NCBI GenBank assembly: GCA_015654695.1 | Contig: JAATGJ010000122.1 | Span: forward strand, 1-46,490 | Origin: Chitinophagales bacterium | Lineage (GTDB): Bacteria; Bacteroidota; Bacteroidia; Chitinophagales; Chitinophagaceae | Direction: 5' to 3' | DNA: 46,490 bases | In this document: positions 32,219 to 40,903 of the stretch, one piece after another | How the letters are laid out: every line of letters begins with the position of its first letter | Position numbering within the stretch: position 1 is the stretch's first letter | Notes under the pieces: generated by a model | Seen by the model: only the letters and a program-made list of their open reading frames with translations | Databases searched by the model: none | Told to the model about the DNA's origin: nothing | Program-made: the position numbers and the translations under genes

Positions 32219-33799
32219 ATGACCAAAAAAATTAACGCTGCGCTTATTTCTGTTTTTTACAAAGACGGACTGGAAAATATAGTAAAGCTTTTAGCTGAGT
32301 ACGGCGTCACTATTTATTCAACAGGTGGTACACAACAGTTCATAGAGAAACTGGGAATAAAATGTGTTCCGGTTGAGGACCTGACAAGTTATCCTTCCAT
32401 TCTCGGCGGCAGAGTTAAGACCCTGCATCCGTCGGTCTTTGGCGGTATCCTGGGAAAAAGAGATGATCAAACCCATGTCGAGGAAATGAAGCAGTACAAT
32501 ATCCCGGAAATTGACCTGGTGATCGTTGATCTGTATCCTTTTGAAGAAACCGTGCAAACGGTGAATAGTCCCGCCTTCCAGGGCGGGGAAGAAGAGAAAG
32601 AGAAATCAATTATTGAAAAAATTGACATAGGCGGCCCCTCCATGATACGCGGAGCGGCGAAGAATTTCAGGGATGTAGTCGTGATCGCAGCGAAGAAAGA
32701 TTATGCAGACCTGGAAAATTTACTACGTGAGCAAAAAACTGAGACCACTATTGAACAACGAAAATCATTTGCAGGTAAAGCATTTGAAGTGGTAGCACAT
32801 TACGATGTAGCTATCGCAAAATATTTCAACCTGCCTGCCGGACAGGCAGGCCCATCAGAATCGTTATTCTTTCTTGAGTCTGTCACTAACCCTAAGGCGA
32901 TGCGTTATGGTGAGAATCCTCATCAATCCGGGGTTTTCTATGGCGATCTCAATAAATTATTTGATCAGTTAAATGGAAAAGAGCTTTCGTATAATAATCT
33001 TGTTGATGTTGATGCTGCTATCCAATTAATAGCAGAATTTCCTGCACCCTCCTCTTTAGAGGGGATTACTTTTGCCATCATCAAACACACCAATGTATGT
33101 GGTATTGCACAGAGATACTCAGTAAAAGAAAGCTGGGATACTGCACTCGCTGGTGATCCTGAAAGCGCTTTTGGTGGCGTACTGGTTTGCAACGGAACGA
33201 TAGATGAAGCTACAGCTAATGCCATCAATGAAATTTTCTTTGAAGTATTGATCGCTCCTGCTTTTGATGAAGATGCCCTGGCAATACTGAAATCAAAAAA
33301 GAACAGGATACTGCTGCAGTTAAAAGCACAACCTGGCAATAAGGAAATGTACAAATCTGTACTGAATGGTGTTTTGATACAGGGCTTGGATGAAGGCAAT
33401 TATACAGAATGGAAAGAAACAGGGGGAAGAGAAACAACTGCTACAGAAAAAACCGATCTTGTTTTTGCCAATCTTGTCTGCAAGCATTTGAAATCAAACG
33501 CTATTGCGCTGGTAAAAAATAGGCAACTGATTGGCAAAGGCTGCGGTCAGACCAGCCGTATTGATTCATTACGGCAGGCGGTGGAGAAAGCAAAGCATTT
33601 CAATTTCGATCTGTCAGGAGCGGTAATGGCAAGTGATGCGTTCTTTCCTTTCAATGATTGTGTGAAGATGGGACATGATGCAGGTATCACTGCCTTTATC
33701 CAGCCCGGAGGCTCTATCCGCGATAATGATTCAATAGAATATTGCAAACAAAACAACCTGGCGATGGTAATAACAGGACTAAGGCATTTCAAGCACTAA
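32219..33799 (+). CDS. purH: Bifunctional AICAR formyltransferase / IMP cyclohydrolase
   Basis: The frame opens at 32057, but its first 54 codons cover a repeat; the ATG at 32219 (MTKKINAALISVFYKDGLEN) is the true start, giving 526 residues. It performs the last two steps of IMP synthesis. The N-terminal cyclohydrolase shows IYSTGGTQQFIEK, LGGRVKTLHPSVFGGILGKR and KIDIGGPSMIRGAAKN; the C-terminal transformylase shows MRYGENPHQSGVFYG, IIKHTNVCG, ESAFGGVLVCN and SDAFFPFNDCVKMG. Three GC palindromes are inserted in frame at variable loops (about residues 118-124, 204-211, 277-282). All core motifs remain, so the enzyme should be active. Confidence 0.95.
   Translation: MTKKINAALISVFYKDGLENIVKLLAEYGVTIYSTGGTQQFIEKLGIKCVPVEDLTSYPSILGGRVKTLHPSVFGGILGKRDDQTHVEEMKQYNIPEIDLVIVDLYPFEETVQTVNSPAFQGGEEEKEKSIIEKIDIGGPSMIRGAAKNFRDVVVIAAKKDYADLENLLREQKTETTIEQRKSFAGKAFEVVAHYDVAIAKYFNLPAGQAGPSESLFFLESVTNPKAMRYGENPHQSGVFYGDLNKLFDQLNGKELSYNNLVDVDAAIQLIAEFPAPSSLEGITFAIIKHTNVCGIAQRYSVKESWDTALAGDPESAFGGVLVCNGTIDEATANAINEIFFEVLIAPAFDEDALAILKSKKNRILLQLKAQPGNKEMYKSVLNGVLIQGLDEGNYTEWKETGGRETTATEKTDLVFANLVCKHLKSNAIALVKNRQLIGKGCGQTSRIDSLRQAVEKAKHFNFDLSGAVMASDAFFPFNDCVKMGHDAGITAFIQPGGSIRDNDSIEYCKQNNLAMVITGLRHFKH
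32570..32587. repeat. GC palindrome 1 inside purH
   Basis: CCCGCC and GGCGGG flank TTCCAG; read in frame as SPAFQGG between LYPFEETV and KIDIGG, where relatives have a short variable loop. Confidence 0.7.
32830..32850. repeat. GC palindrome 2 inside purH encoding LPAGQAG
   Basis: Perfect arms CCTGCCTG and CAGGCAGG around CCGGA, read as NLPAGQAG after the helix ending AIAKYF. Same element and same reading frame as the comEC copy. Confidence 0.8.
33047..33064. repeat. GC palindrome 3 inside purH
   Basis: CCTC and GAGG flank TTTA, extended by imperfect CCCT and GG ends; read as PAPSSLEG between LIAEF and ITFAIIKH. It resembles the CCCCTCC/GGAGGGG class seen before carB. Confidence 0.65.
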
Positions 33800-33806
33800 C
33801 CCTTAC

Positions 33807-34817
33807 ATGAACTTTCCAGACTTTCAACGGATAATTATACAAGCTTCAGAACAATCACTGAAAAGAATTTTCCTGCTTAACCCCCTGACGATTCATAAAA
33901 AGGGTACAAAAGCCAAAGCGGTTTTCGCATTAGTATTGGTTTGTTTTTTCTGGGGCACTACATGGATTGCCGCGAAGGAAGGCGTTCGTTATATTCATCC
34001 GTTATATATGTCAGCTATCCGGCAATTGCTGGGCGGCACCTGTTTTGTATTGTTCTTTATCTACAGAGGCCAGCGATGGCCCGCCGCAAAAGAATGGCAG
34101 ACCATCCTCGTATTAAGTTTCCTGAATTTTTTATTAAGCAATGGGTTAAGTACATGGGGTTTAAAATATATTTCTTCAGGACTTGGAGCTATCATGGGCG
34201 CTATATTCCCATTATGGTTGGTCATCATCGGTTTGTTTGCCGGTGGTAATAGGATGCCGGTAAAAGCTATCATCGGAATGATACTTGGCTTTGGCGGTGT
34301 CTGTATAGTTTTCTATGAACACCTGTACGATTTTAAAATACCCGAATTTAAGCTGGGTATTTTATTATCACTCGCAGCTACCTGGTCTTGGGCATTTGGT
34401 ACGCTCTATACTAAAAAACATGCAGCCGGGTTTAATCCCTATTTCAGTCTTGGATTACAAATGGTGATTTCATCCGTGGCATTGATCATTTTCTCCATCG
34501 CAACGGGGATCGCTGTTCCGCTTACAGCTATTCCCTGGCAGGCATGGGCTGCCATCGGCTATTTGGTAATTTTTGGTTCTATCATCGCGTTTATTTCTTA
34601 CCTGTATGCTTTACAACGATTACCTACGGAACAGGTATCCGTTTATGCGTATGTCAATCCTATTGTCGCCATATTGCTGGGTGCAGCGATCTTCTCAGAA
34701 AAATTAACGGTGTTTATTGGAATAGGAGGAGTGGTGACGCTGCTCGGCGTTTACTTAGTTAACAGGGCTTTCAAAGCTATTCCTCCACCGGAACAACCGG
34801 AGCCTGAGGGAATATAG
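33807..34817 (+). CDS. EamA/DMT-superfamily transporter
   Basis: 336 residues with about ten membrane helices in two EamA repeats: the first begins ALVLVCFFWGTTWIAAKEGV (about 42-60), the second LLSLAATWSWAFGTLYTKKH (about 188-207). The last helices carry LQRLPTEQVSVYAYVNPIVA, typical of the family. It exports or imports metabolites by antiport; substrate not predictable. The stretch of about 35 residues before the first helix is longer than usual. It starts eight bases after purH. Confidence 0.9.
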   Translation: MNFPDFQRIIIQASEQSLKRIFLLNPLTIHKKGTKAKAVFALVLVCFFWGTTWIAAKEGVRYIHPLYMSAIRQLLGGTCFVLFFIYRGQRWPAAKEWQTILVLSFLNFLLSNGLSTWGLKYISSGLGAIMGAIFPLWLVIIGLFAGGNRMPVKAIIGMILGFGGVCIVFYEHLYDFKIPEFKLGILLSLAATWSWAFGTLYTKKHAAGFNPYFSLGLQMVISSVALIIFSIATGIAVPLTAIPWQAWAAIGYLVIFGSIIAFISYLYALQRLPTEQVSVYAYVNPIVAILLGAAIFSEKLTVFIGIGGVVTLLGVYLVNRAFKAIPPPEQPEPEGI

Positions 34818-34897
34818 TTTTTATTTTAACAGCCACATTATTACTATCAACTTTTGTTGGACCCTCTGTTCAGGTTTCAATTCTTTATTGAGCAATA

Positions 34898-36220
34898 TCA
34901 GCCAGTGCTTACCTCTTTAATGAATTGTTCATACACATCTCTCCAACCTGCATACAAAGTATCTGTTCCAAGAAATGAATTGTGCCATATCATAATAAAA
35001 TAACCATTCACTGATTTTATTACTTTATAGTAATGCCGCATTTCTTCTAATGCTTCTCGCGCTGAGTTTTTTTGTTCATAAAATGAATTCGCTTCCATAT
35101 AGCAGAAAGGAAAAAGAGTAAGCTTTGTTTGTTCTTCTTTTTCCAGGTCATACCAATAGAATGGCGAAGCGACAGACGCCCTGAAACCATTGATGCTGCC
35201 ATAACCCATGGAGAAGTCGAATTGAATGCCATTGTCAATTAATCTCCTGTAACCATCCGGCAGGTTGAACCGGATATAATGCTGACGGGAAGAGACTACC
35301 GGGCTGCCGTTAAGTTGTGAAAGCGTTTCAATTTCTTTTGTAAGCAATGAAACATCATCGCCACTTTTCCAGGAAGGATGAATGCCAACCGGGTAACGGA
35401 TAACATGATCATGTATCAACTCTTGCAGGGCTTTGCAGTTCGGAGAGATATTTTTATCATAGCGTCCTCTTTTTTCCGGTACTAAGAAAAAGTAGTAGGG
35501 TTTTAGTTTATATTTTTCATGCAGTTTGTTCAGCCAGCCAAAGGAATCAAAAGGGTCTTTTTGCTTTCCTCTTAATACCTGTATTCTTTCTTTCATTAAC
35601 GGCCACTTGGCTGTGATGAAAGATCTTACTAATCCTCCCGTATTCCTCCACCAGCCCTTATGTTTATATGACCAGGCTATGTCTATATCGTAAGTAGGAA
35701 GGAACGTGAATGGGGAATCCTTCGACTGTTGCTCAGTACGGATACTGAATAAGGGGAACTTCTTTTTTAGCAGAACAATTAAATCCTGTACCCAGATATT
35801 GATAAGGGGAAGATTAAGAAACTCTTCTTTAAACGCCAGTGAATTCTCAAAGGCGTACCTGCCATAGATGTCTTTTGTATGCGGCAAATATTCTTCATAC
35901 CGGCTAAGCAAATAAAATGAAGCGGAAAAAATATCGAAAGCAAGATCATCTTCTGTTTTGAAGAATGCTTTATGGCCATTTATTGCAAAACATTCAATGG
36001 TTTGTTCTTTGATGTTCTTTTCAAAAAGCAAGGCATGAGGTTTTATCCGGATCTCACTTTCTGTTATTCTTTTATCGCTGTAATTAATTTTAGGACCATC
36101 ATAGTTACTAAATTCTTCTGTTGATGAGGTAACCTGGATGGCAACGCCCTGTATTTGTTTGCCAATAAATTCAACAATGTATTGCAGGCGGGGAGTTATG
36201 CTATGTGTGTATAGTATCAA
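34898..36220 (-). CDS. Polysaccharide deacetylase-family protein with N-terminal DUF7033-like domain
   Basis: 440 residues, no signal peptide. The N-terminal part (about 1-165) resembles the DUF7033 domain (FDIFSASFYLLSRYEEYLPH, RYAFENSLAFKEEFLNLPLI). The NodB-like part (about 175-430) shows FLPTYDIDIAWSYKHKG with the metal-binding Asp pair and YPVGIHPSWKSG with the His. SVNGYFIMIWHNSFLGTD closes the domain. It probably acts on a cell-surface polysaccharide or intermediate. It follows lutB with a 21-base gap. Confidence 0.8.
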   Translation of the reverse strand: MILYTHSITPRLQYIVEFIGKQIQGVAIQVTSSTEEFSNYDGPKINYSDKRITESEIRIKPHALLFEKNIKEQTIECFAINGHKAFFKTEDDLAFDIFSASFYLLSRYEEYLPHTKDIYGRYAFENSLAFKEEFLNLPLINIWVQDLIVLLKKKFPLFSIRTEQQSKDSPFTFLPTYDIDIAWSYKHKGWWRNTGGLVRSFITAKWPLMKERIQVLRGKQKDPFDSFGWLNKLHEKYKLKPYYFFLVPEKRGRYDKNISPNCKALQELIHDHVIRYPVGIHPSWKSGDDVSLLTKEIETLSQLNGSPVVSSRQHYIRFNLPDGYRRLIDNGIQFDFSMGYGSINGFRASVASPFYWYDLEKEEQTKLTLFPFCYMEANSFYEQKNSAREALEEMRHYYKVIKSVNGYFIMIWHNSFLGTDTLYAGWRDVYEQFIKEVSTG

Positions 36221-36241
36221 TGATACTTCTTTTCTTAGCAG

Positions 36242-37618
36242 TTAATTGCCATTCTTTTTGCGCCACTGCTCATTAAATGATCGTTTTGGAAAATCAAGTT
36301 CACCCCGGTGTGCCGTCCACGATTTTCCTACTTTATTGATGAACCAGCTTTTCGTGTTTCCATTCACCATATTCATCCAGGAACGACGCAGCATAGATTG
36401 CTTCCACATTTTCCACGTAATTCTTTCGGCAATAGCGCTGTCACCTTCTTCTACGGCTTCGTGCCTGTTTTCCAATAGCAACTCATGCAAATTGATTTTC
36501 ACGGCACATACTTCTGTACAATTGCCACAGAGCGAAGAAGCATAACTCAAATGCTTCCAGTCTTTCATTTCTTTTAATTGAGGCGTAATGACTGAACCAA
36601 TTGGACCACTATAGGGGGTGGCATACGTATGTCCGCCAATATTTTTATAAACCGGGCATGCATTTAAACAGGCGCCGCAACGAATACAGTAAAGACTTTC
36701 TCTTTGTATCGGATTATCTAAAATATTGGTACGCCCATTATCCAGCAGTATTACATACATATCATCCGGGCCATCTGTTTCACCTTCCTGTCTTGGTCCT
36801 GTGACGATTGTATTGTAAACAGTTATTCTTTGACCTGTTCCATAAGTAGCGAGTAGTGGCCAGAATAATGCGAGATCATTCATCGTAGGAATTACTTTCT
36901 CTATACCTACCACTACTATATGTGTTTTGGGCATTGAACAGCTTAACCGGCCATTACCTTCATTTTCTGTAACAGCAATGGCCCCAATATCAGCGATAAT
37001 AAAGTTTGCTCCGGTAACACCCACTTCAGCCTGCGCATATTTTTCCCGAAGCTTATCTCTTGCTACCAGTGTTAGTTGCCCAGGGGTAAGATTAGGAGCA
37101 GTTCCGAGTTTTTCTGTAAATAACCTGGCTACATCTTCTTTGCTCTTGTGCATCGCCGGTGTTACAATATGATAAGGTGGTTCGCCATCCAACTGCTGGA
37201 TATATTCTCCCAGGTCGGTTTCTACACTTTCAATATTGTTTTTTTCGAGAAATGAATTCAGGTGTATTTCTTCCGTCACCATACTCTTGCTTTTCACAAG
37301 GGTCTTGCAATTTTTCGCTTTACAGATCTTTAATATCTCTTCATTCGCCTGTTCCGAATTTTCAGCCCATATTACTTTAGCCCCGCGTTTGGTAATAGCC
37401 GCTTCAAATGTTTCTAATTGCTGGTCGAGGGTTTCAATAGCTCTCCATTTTGTATTCTTCGCCCTTTCCCTTGCCAGGTGTACATCGGCAAATTGTGATT
37501 TACCCTGCGGTACTACAGCATTGTATTTCCCGATATTAAAATTGATCTTGCGCCTGTGTTCCAAGTCAGCCGTTTTCACATTACTTTTTTCAATAAATAT
37601 TCCGGATTGTTCTGACAT
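36242..37618 (-). CDS. lutB: LutB-type iron-sulfur lactate-utilisation protein
   Basis: 458 residues. The N-terminal LUD domain (about 70-300) contains TLVKSKSMVTEEIHLNSFLE, GVTGANFIIADIGAIAVTEN and the MPKTHIVVVGIEKVIPTMND segment. Two ferredoxin-type clusters follow: CIRCGACLNAC with the proline after it (Cys 311, 314, 317, 321) and CGNCTEVC (Cys 364, 367, 371). LutB works with LutA and LutC in L-lactate oxidation. Neither partner is next to it here; DUF3109 and a deacetylase gene flank it. Confidence 0.88.
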   Translation of the reverse strand: MSEQSGIFIEKSNVKTADLEHRRKINFNIGKYNAVVPQGKSQFADVHLARERAKNTKWRAIETLDQQLETFEAAITKRGAKVIWAENSEQANEEILKICKAKNCKTLVKSKSMVTEEIHLNSFLEKNNIESVETDLGEYIQQLDGEPPYHIVTPAMHKSKEDVARLFTEKLGTAPNLTPGQLTLVARDKLREKYAQAEVGVTGANFIIADIGAIAVTENEGNGRLSCSMPKTHIVVVGIEKVIPTMNDLALFWPLLATYGTGQRITVYNTIVTGPRQEGETDGPDDMYVILLDNGRTNILDNPIQRESLYCIRCGACLNACPVYKNIGGHTYATPYSGPIGSVITPQLKEMKDWKHLSYASSLCGNCTEVCAVKINLHELLLENRHEAVEEGDSAIAERITWKMWKQSMLRRSWMNMVNGNTKSWFINKVGKSWTAHRGELDFPKRSFNEQWRKKNGN

Positions 37619-37639
37619 ATCTCTGTTTATTACTATCGT

Positions 37640-38248
37640 TTATTTTATCTCATTTGTTTCTTTTTCCTTCCATGTCTTTTTAGCTATTGTATCCAGCGCC
37701 TCATAAAACTCTTCACCATATTTTCTTATTAATGGTTCTTTTAAAAATTCGTAGGCAGTTACTTTAAGTTTCTGACCTAATCCGCAGGCGGGTTTACATA
37801 ATTTTTCTCTTGGCTCATAGTTCACTCTATCATGTCCTCCATGCTTCCCTTTTATAGCAATGACAGGATACAGGTGGCAACTGATCGGTTTTTTCCAAGG
37901 TATCACGCCATCATAGTAAGCCTGCTCAAAAGCGCATTTGATAATTCCTTTTTCATCACGAATGCCATATACACATATTTCATTATCGCTTGCTAAAGTA
38001 GGGGTTACCCAGCCAAACTCTTTATCATACACGTATTTGCCTTTTTTCTCAATTTCCTTTATAGCGGCAGGAGTAAGATAGGGCAGGATCTTTTCATAAC
38101 TGTCCAGCACTGTTTGCAGTTCATCAACATCTAATGGAGCGCCGGCGTCGCCATCTTCACAGCAGCCGCCTTTGCATTTGGCCAGGTCGCATACAAATTG
38201 CTTTTCTACCACATCATCACTTACCAGTATGTTATAAATTACAATCAC
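37640..38248 (-). CDS. DUF3109-family cysteine-rich protein
   Basis: 202 residues with many Cys: CDLAKCKGGCCEDGDAGAPL near the N-terminus, ICVYG, IKCAFE, PISCHLYP and LCKPACGLG. This matches DUF3109, probably binding zinc or iron-sulfur. Function unknown. It precedes lutB by 21 bases on the same strand and may share its transcript. Confidence 0.82.
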   Translation of the reverse strand: MIVIYNILVSDDVVEKQFVCDLAKCKGGCCEDGDAGAPLDVDELQTVLDSYEKILPYLTPAAIKEIEKKGKYVYDKEFGWVTPTLASDNEICVYGIRDEKGIIKCAFEQAYYDGVIPWKKPISCHLYPVIAIKGKHGGHDRVNYEPREKLCKPACGLGQKLKVTAYEFLKEPLIRKYGEEFYEALDTIAKKTWKEKETNEIK

Positions 38249-38267
38249 AACTCAGTTTTGGGTAAAG

Positions 38268-38891
38268 TTACGTCTTGCTTTTTTCATCACTTGATTTCTT
38301 ACGAACAAAAACCTTCTCCATAAAAGTCTTTCCTGAGGCGGTAAGACGGTTATGCGATGTCAGGTATTTGATGACTCTATGCTCCAGCCAGTGATGCAGC
38401 GGCACCAGTATCGCAGCCAGTGCTATCATAAAGGCAAGGTCTTTCCATGGCTCACCGTGAGTAAAGCCATAAATATTCTTTTTGAAAATAAGAAAAACGA
38501 ATTCAAAGAACATGATGAAGGCAAAAAAACCAATTAGTCTTATCGTATTGGCTGATACTTTAAACATGCCAAGTACTACCAGCATTACAAACAACGCAAC
38601 AATACCAATCGTAATTGCCATGTACTGGATGTTGTTTTTGCGGCGCTTCTTTTCCGCCAGTTCCTCTTCTATTTTTTTCTGCCGGTATTGTTCATCCGTA
38701 GCTTCTATCTGTGCCAGTTCTTTTTCCTTGTTCAGCTTTTCTACACTGTCTTTGTATTGATGATAAACACCGTTGTAGAAACTAGCCAACTGGTAATTAC
38801 CAGTCCGGCTGTACATGGTGTCTAAATGTTTCGCAGCCTTTTCCACGTATTCCAGCCACCCGTTTTTATCTCCCAGTGCCTTTACTTTCAA
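38268..38891 (-). CDS. C-terminal fragment of a TPR membrane protein (after an in-frame stop)
   Basis: The fragment can start at a TTG at 38891, but the same frame is open back to the TAA at 38952-38954 and reads QWADFYKKTGDNNKAIENFL, a TPR-like helix pair that continues the upstream gene. After the TPR part comes a charged coil (QYRQKKIEEELAEKKRRKN, about 68-85) and three membrane helices (about 88-108, 117-137, 147-165). It is thus the distal half of one protein of about 606 codons. No catalytic domain is seen. Confidence 0.75.
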   Translation of the reverse strand: MKVKALGDKNGWLEYVEKAAKHLDTMYSRTGNYQLASFYNGVYHQYKDSVEKLNKEKELAQIEATDEQYRQKKIEEELAEKKRRKNNIQYMAITIGIVALFVMLVVLGMFKVSANTIRLIGFFAFIMFFEFVFLIFKKNIYGFTHGEPWKDLAFMIALAAILVPLHHWLEHRVIKYLTSHNRLTASGKTFMEKVFVRKKSSDEKSKT

Positions 38892-38951
38892 AAAATTTTC
38901 GATGGCCTTATTATTATCTCCTGTCTTTTTATAAAAATCAGCCCATTGCCC

Positions 38952-40088
38952 TTAAAAGCCGATCTTATTTCCCTCGCTGATACTTTTTTCAAAATAAGGA
39001 GATGCTGCGGTAAAATAGTACCGGGCTGAGTCATACCTGTTGAGTTCGGTATAAATAACCGCATAGGCCTGTTCAATCACACCTGTGAAGCCAAAATTGC
39101 TGAGATACTTTTTAAGAGTTTGGCCTGATGATGAATTCAGGTAGTCCAGGGCTTTTTGTGGTTGATCCATCCGCAGGAACTGGTTCAGCAGACTTATATA
39201 ACCGGGAATTTTTAAAGTAGGGAATTTCAACGAGTCGGCCGTGGCGATAGACTTTTCAAAATAAACAATGGCGATATCATAGCTCTTTTTTTGTGCAAAC
39301 AGGTTGCCGATACTGTTCATATCAATAGCCCGCTGGTAAGGAACATTTTTTTGTTTGAGATAATCAAGCTTTTTATAAGCAAGTGTATAATAGTCTATAG
39401 CCCTTTCATAATCTTCTATGGTTGAATAGAAAGAAGAAAGGTAGAGATAGCAATTACGCATTAATTCATGCTTACTGATTTCATTTTTTAAATCTTCCGC
39501 GATCCGCAAAGCGGTTAAATAATTACGAAGCGCCAGTGTCTTTTCATTTCGGTGCAGGTAAACATTGCCATAGGTATTATGTGCTTCCGCTTTCAGGCTA
39601 TCATTAGCAAGTGTAGAAATAAGTGAAAAAGCCTGGTTGGCATAGCTCAGGGCCTTGTCCTTATCAGGAATTGTAAGATATATTGCTGCCAGTCTTAATT
39701 GCGCCGCGCCGATCTTATCTTCAAATTTATTCTGACGGGCTATATCCAGGGCTTTATTGTAATATTCAATAGACCTTTTGGCATAGTCCTTTTGACCGGC
39801 AAAATAACTGCACCGTACTCCATTTGACATATATGCGTAGATCATTAATTTACGGTCTCTAGATTCTTCAGCCAGTGATATAAGCTGCTTTCCGTATTCA
39901 TCCGCTTCCTGCAGGTTCACATTCATCAGCGTCCTTGACAGGTTATCCATGAAATAAGCTTTTTCTTCCGGGGTGCTGGCTTTGGCCAGTGAGGATTTTA
40001 TAGAATCAATGGCTGCATCCTGTGGTTTGCTGTTTAAAAATGAGAAAGCAAATAACAAAAGCAGGCAGCCCTTTTTCAGATAGTTCAT
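38952..40088 (-). CDS. TPR-repeat protein, N-terminal part of a gene broken by an in-frame stop
   Basis: 378 residues with a signal peptide (LLLLFAFSFLNSKPQ). At least six TPR-like repeats follow, for example AEAHNTYGNVYLHRNEKTLA and RAIDMNSIGNLFAQKKSYDI. It ends at EGNKIGF-TAA, in the middle of the last TPR; the same frame resumes immediately with GQWADFYKK. Intact relatives in Bacteroidota place such TPRs in the periplasm ahead of membrane helices and often a signalling domain. Here the distal part would be only three membrane helices. Confidence 0.8.
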   Translation of the reverse strand: MNYLKKGCLLLLFAFSFLNSKPQDAAIDSIKSSLAKASTPEEKAYFMDNLSRTLMNVNLQEADEYGKQLISLAEESRDRKLMIYAYMSNGVRCSYFAGQKDYAKRSIEYYNKALDIARQNKFEDKIGAAQLRLAAIYLTIPDKDKALSYANQAFSLISTLANDSLKAEAHNTYGNVYLHRNEKTLALRNYLTALRIAEDLKNEISKHELMRNCYLYLSSFYSTIEDYERAIDYYTLAYKKLDYLKQKNVPYQRAIDMNSIGNLFAQKKSYDIAIVYFEKSIATADSLKFPTLKIPGYISLLNQFLRMDQPQKALDYLNSSSGQTLKKYLSNFGFTGVIEQAYAVIYTELNRYDSARYYFTAASPYFEKSISEGNKIGF

Positions 40089-40217
40089 GTGAATGTGGTT
40101 GGGCTTACAAATTAGTAAAGATTAGCGGTAAGGTAAAACCTCCTTTAACAAACATCTAACAGCATGTCTTTATGAAGATGACCTGTGACGGGCATCCCAT
40201 CTGTCAAACCACACTGT

Positions 40218-40895
40218 ATGCTTAATTCACGGATGCTTACCCTTCAGCGATCGGCGAAGGTATTTTTCCAGATGTTGTTCTGGGTGCCGGTTGCCGTTTT
40301 CAGTCTTTTGCTCGTTTATAACACGCTGCCTTATTTTTCTTTCAGCAAAGATTTCAGCTTTATACAGGAAAGGAGTTTTCTTTTTCAGAAGAATGTGTAT
40401 AATGCCAGCTTTTACATCCACATATTTGCCGGTGCACTTTGTATAATTACTGCGCTTATTCAATTTTCAAGATATATTTTGAAGAAAACAAAAGCCGTTC
40501 ATCGCTGGTCGGGAAAGATCTATGTATTTGTCGTATTGTTTCTTGGTGCGCCAACTGGTTTGTATATGTCATTCTTTGCCAAAGGTAGTTTCTGGGAACG
40601 GGCCTTGTTTATGTTCATGGCGATCTTTTGGTTCACCACCACTTTCTACGGACTTAAATTAATTCATAAAAAAAATGTACTGGCGCATAAGATATGGATG
40701 ATGCGCTCTTACGCTATGGCAATGACAGCGGTTACATTCCGGGTGTATCATATTGTTTTTTATTTAGTGGGCTGGGGACATTTGGAAAATTATGAAATAT
40801 CGCTCTGGATCAGTGTGATCGGTAACATGTTGTTTGCTGAATACATTATTTACCGGAAAAGCAGGTCGTATTTAAAATCATTCACTATCGGATAA
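40218..40895 (+). CDS. DUF2306-family membrane protein
   Basis: From the ATG at 40218 (MLNSRMLTLQRSAKVFFQML) the product has 225 residues; the frame can be opened at a GTG at 40185, or at the ATG at 40233. Six to seven membrane helices are visible, with YIHIFAGALCIITALIQF and the conserved KAVHRWSGKIYVFVVLFLGA, and LAHKIWMMRSYAMAMTAVTF. His and Arg in these helices suggest haem or quinone binding, as in other cytochrome-b561-like folds, but the family has no established role. Confidence 0.8.
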   Translation: MLNSRMLTLQRSAKVFFQMLFWVPVAVFSLLLVYNTLPYFSFSKDFSFIQERSFLFQKNVYNASFYIHIFAGALCIITALIQFSRYILKKTKAVHRWSGKIYVFVVLFLGAPTGLYMSFFAKGSFWERALFMFMAIFWFTTTFYGLKLIHKKNVLAHKIWMMRSYAMAMTAVTFRVYHIVFYLVGWGHLENYEISLWISVIGNMLFAEYIIYRKSRSYLKSFTIG

Positions 40896-40903
40896 AATTT
40901 TAT

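Noticed and set aside
37236-37706. Open frame of 156 codons opposite lutB and DUF3109
   Set aside because: Spans the ends of two clear genes; hydrophobic composition is an effect of the opposite strand.
22094-38954. Stop-codon reassignment of TAA
   Set aside because: Many intact genes here end in TAA at the expected length, so TAA is a normal stop.
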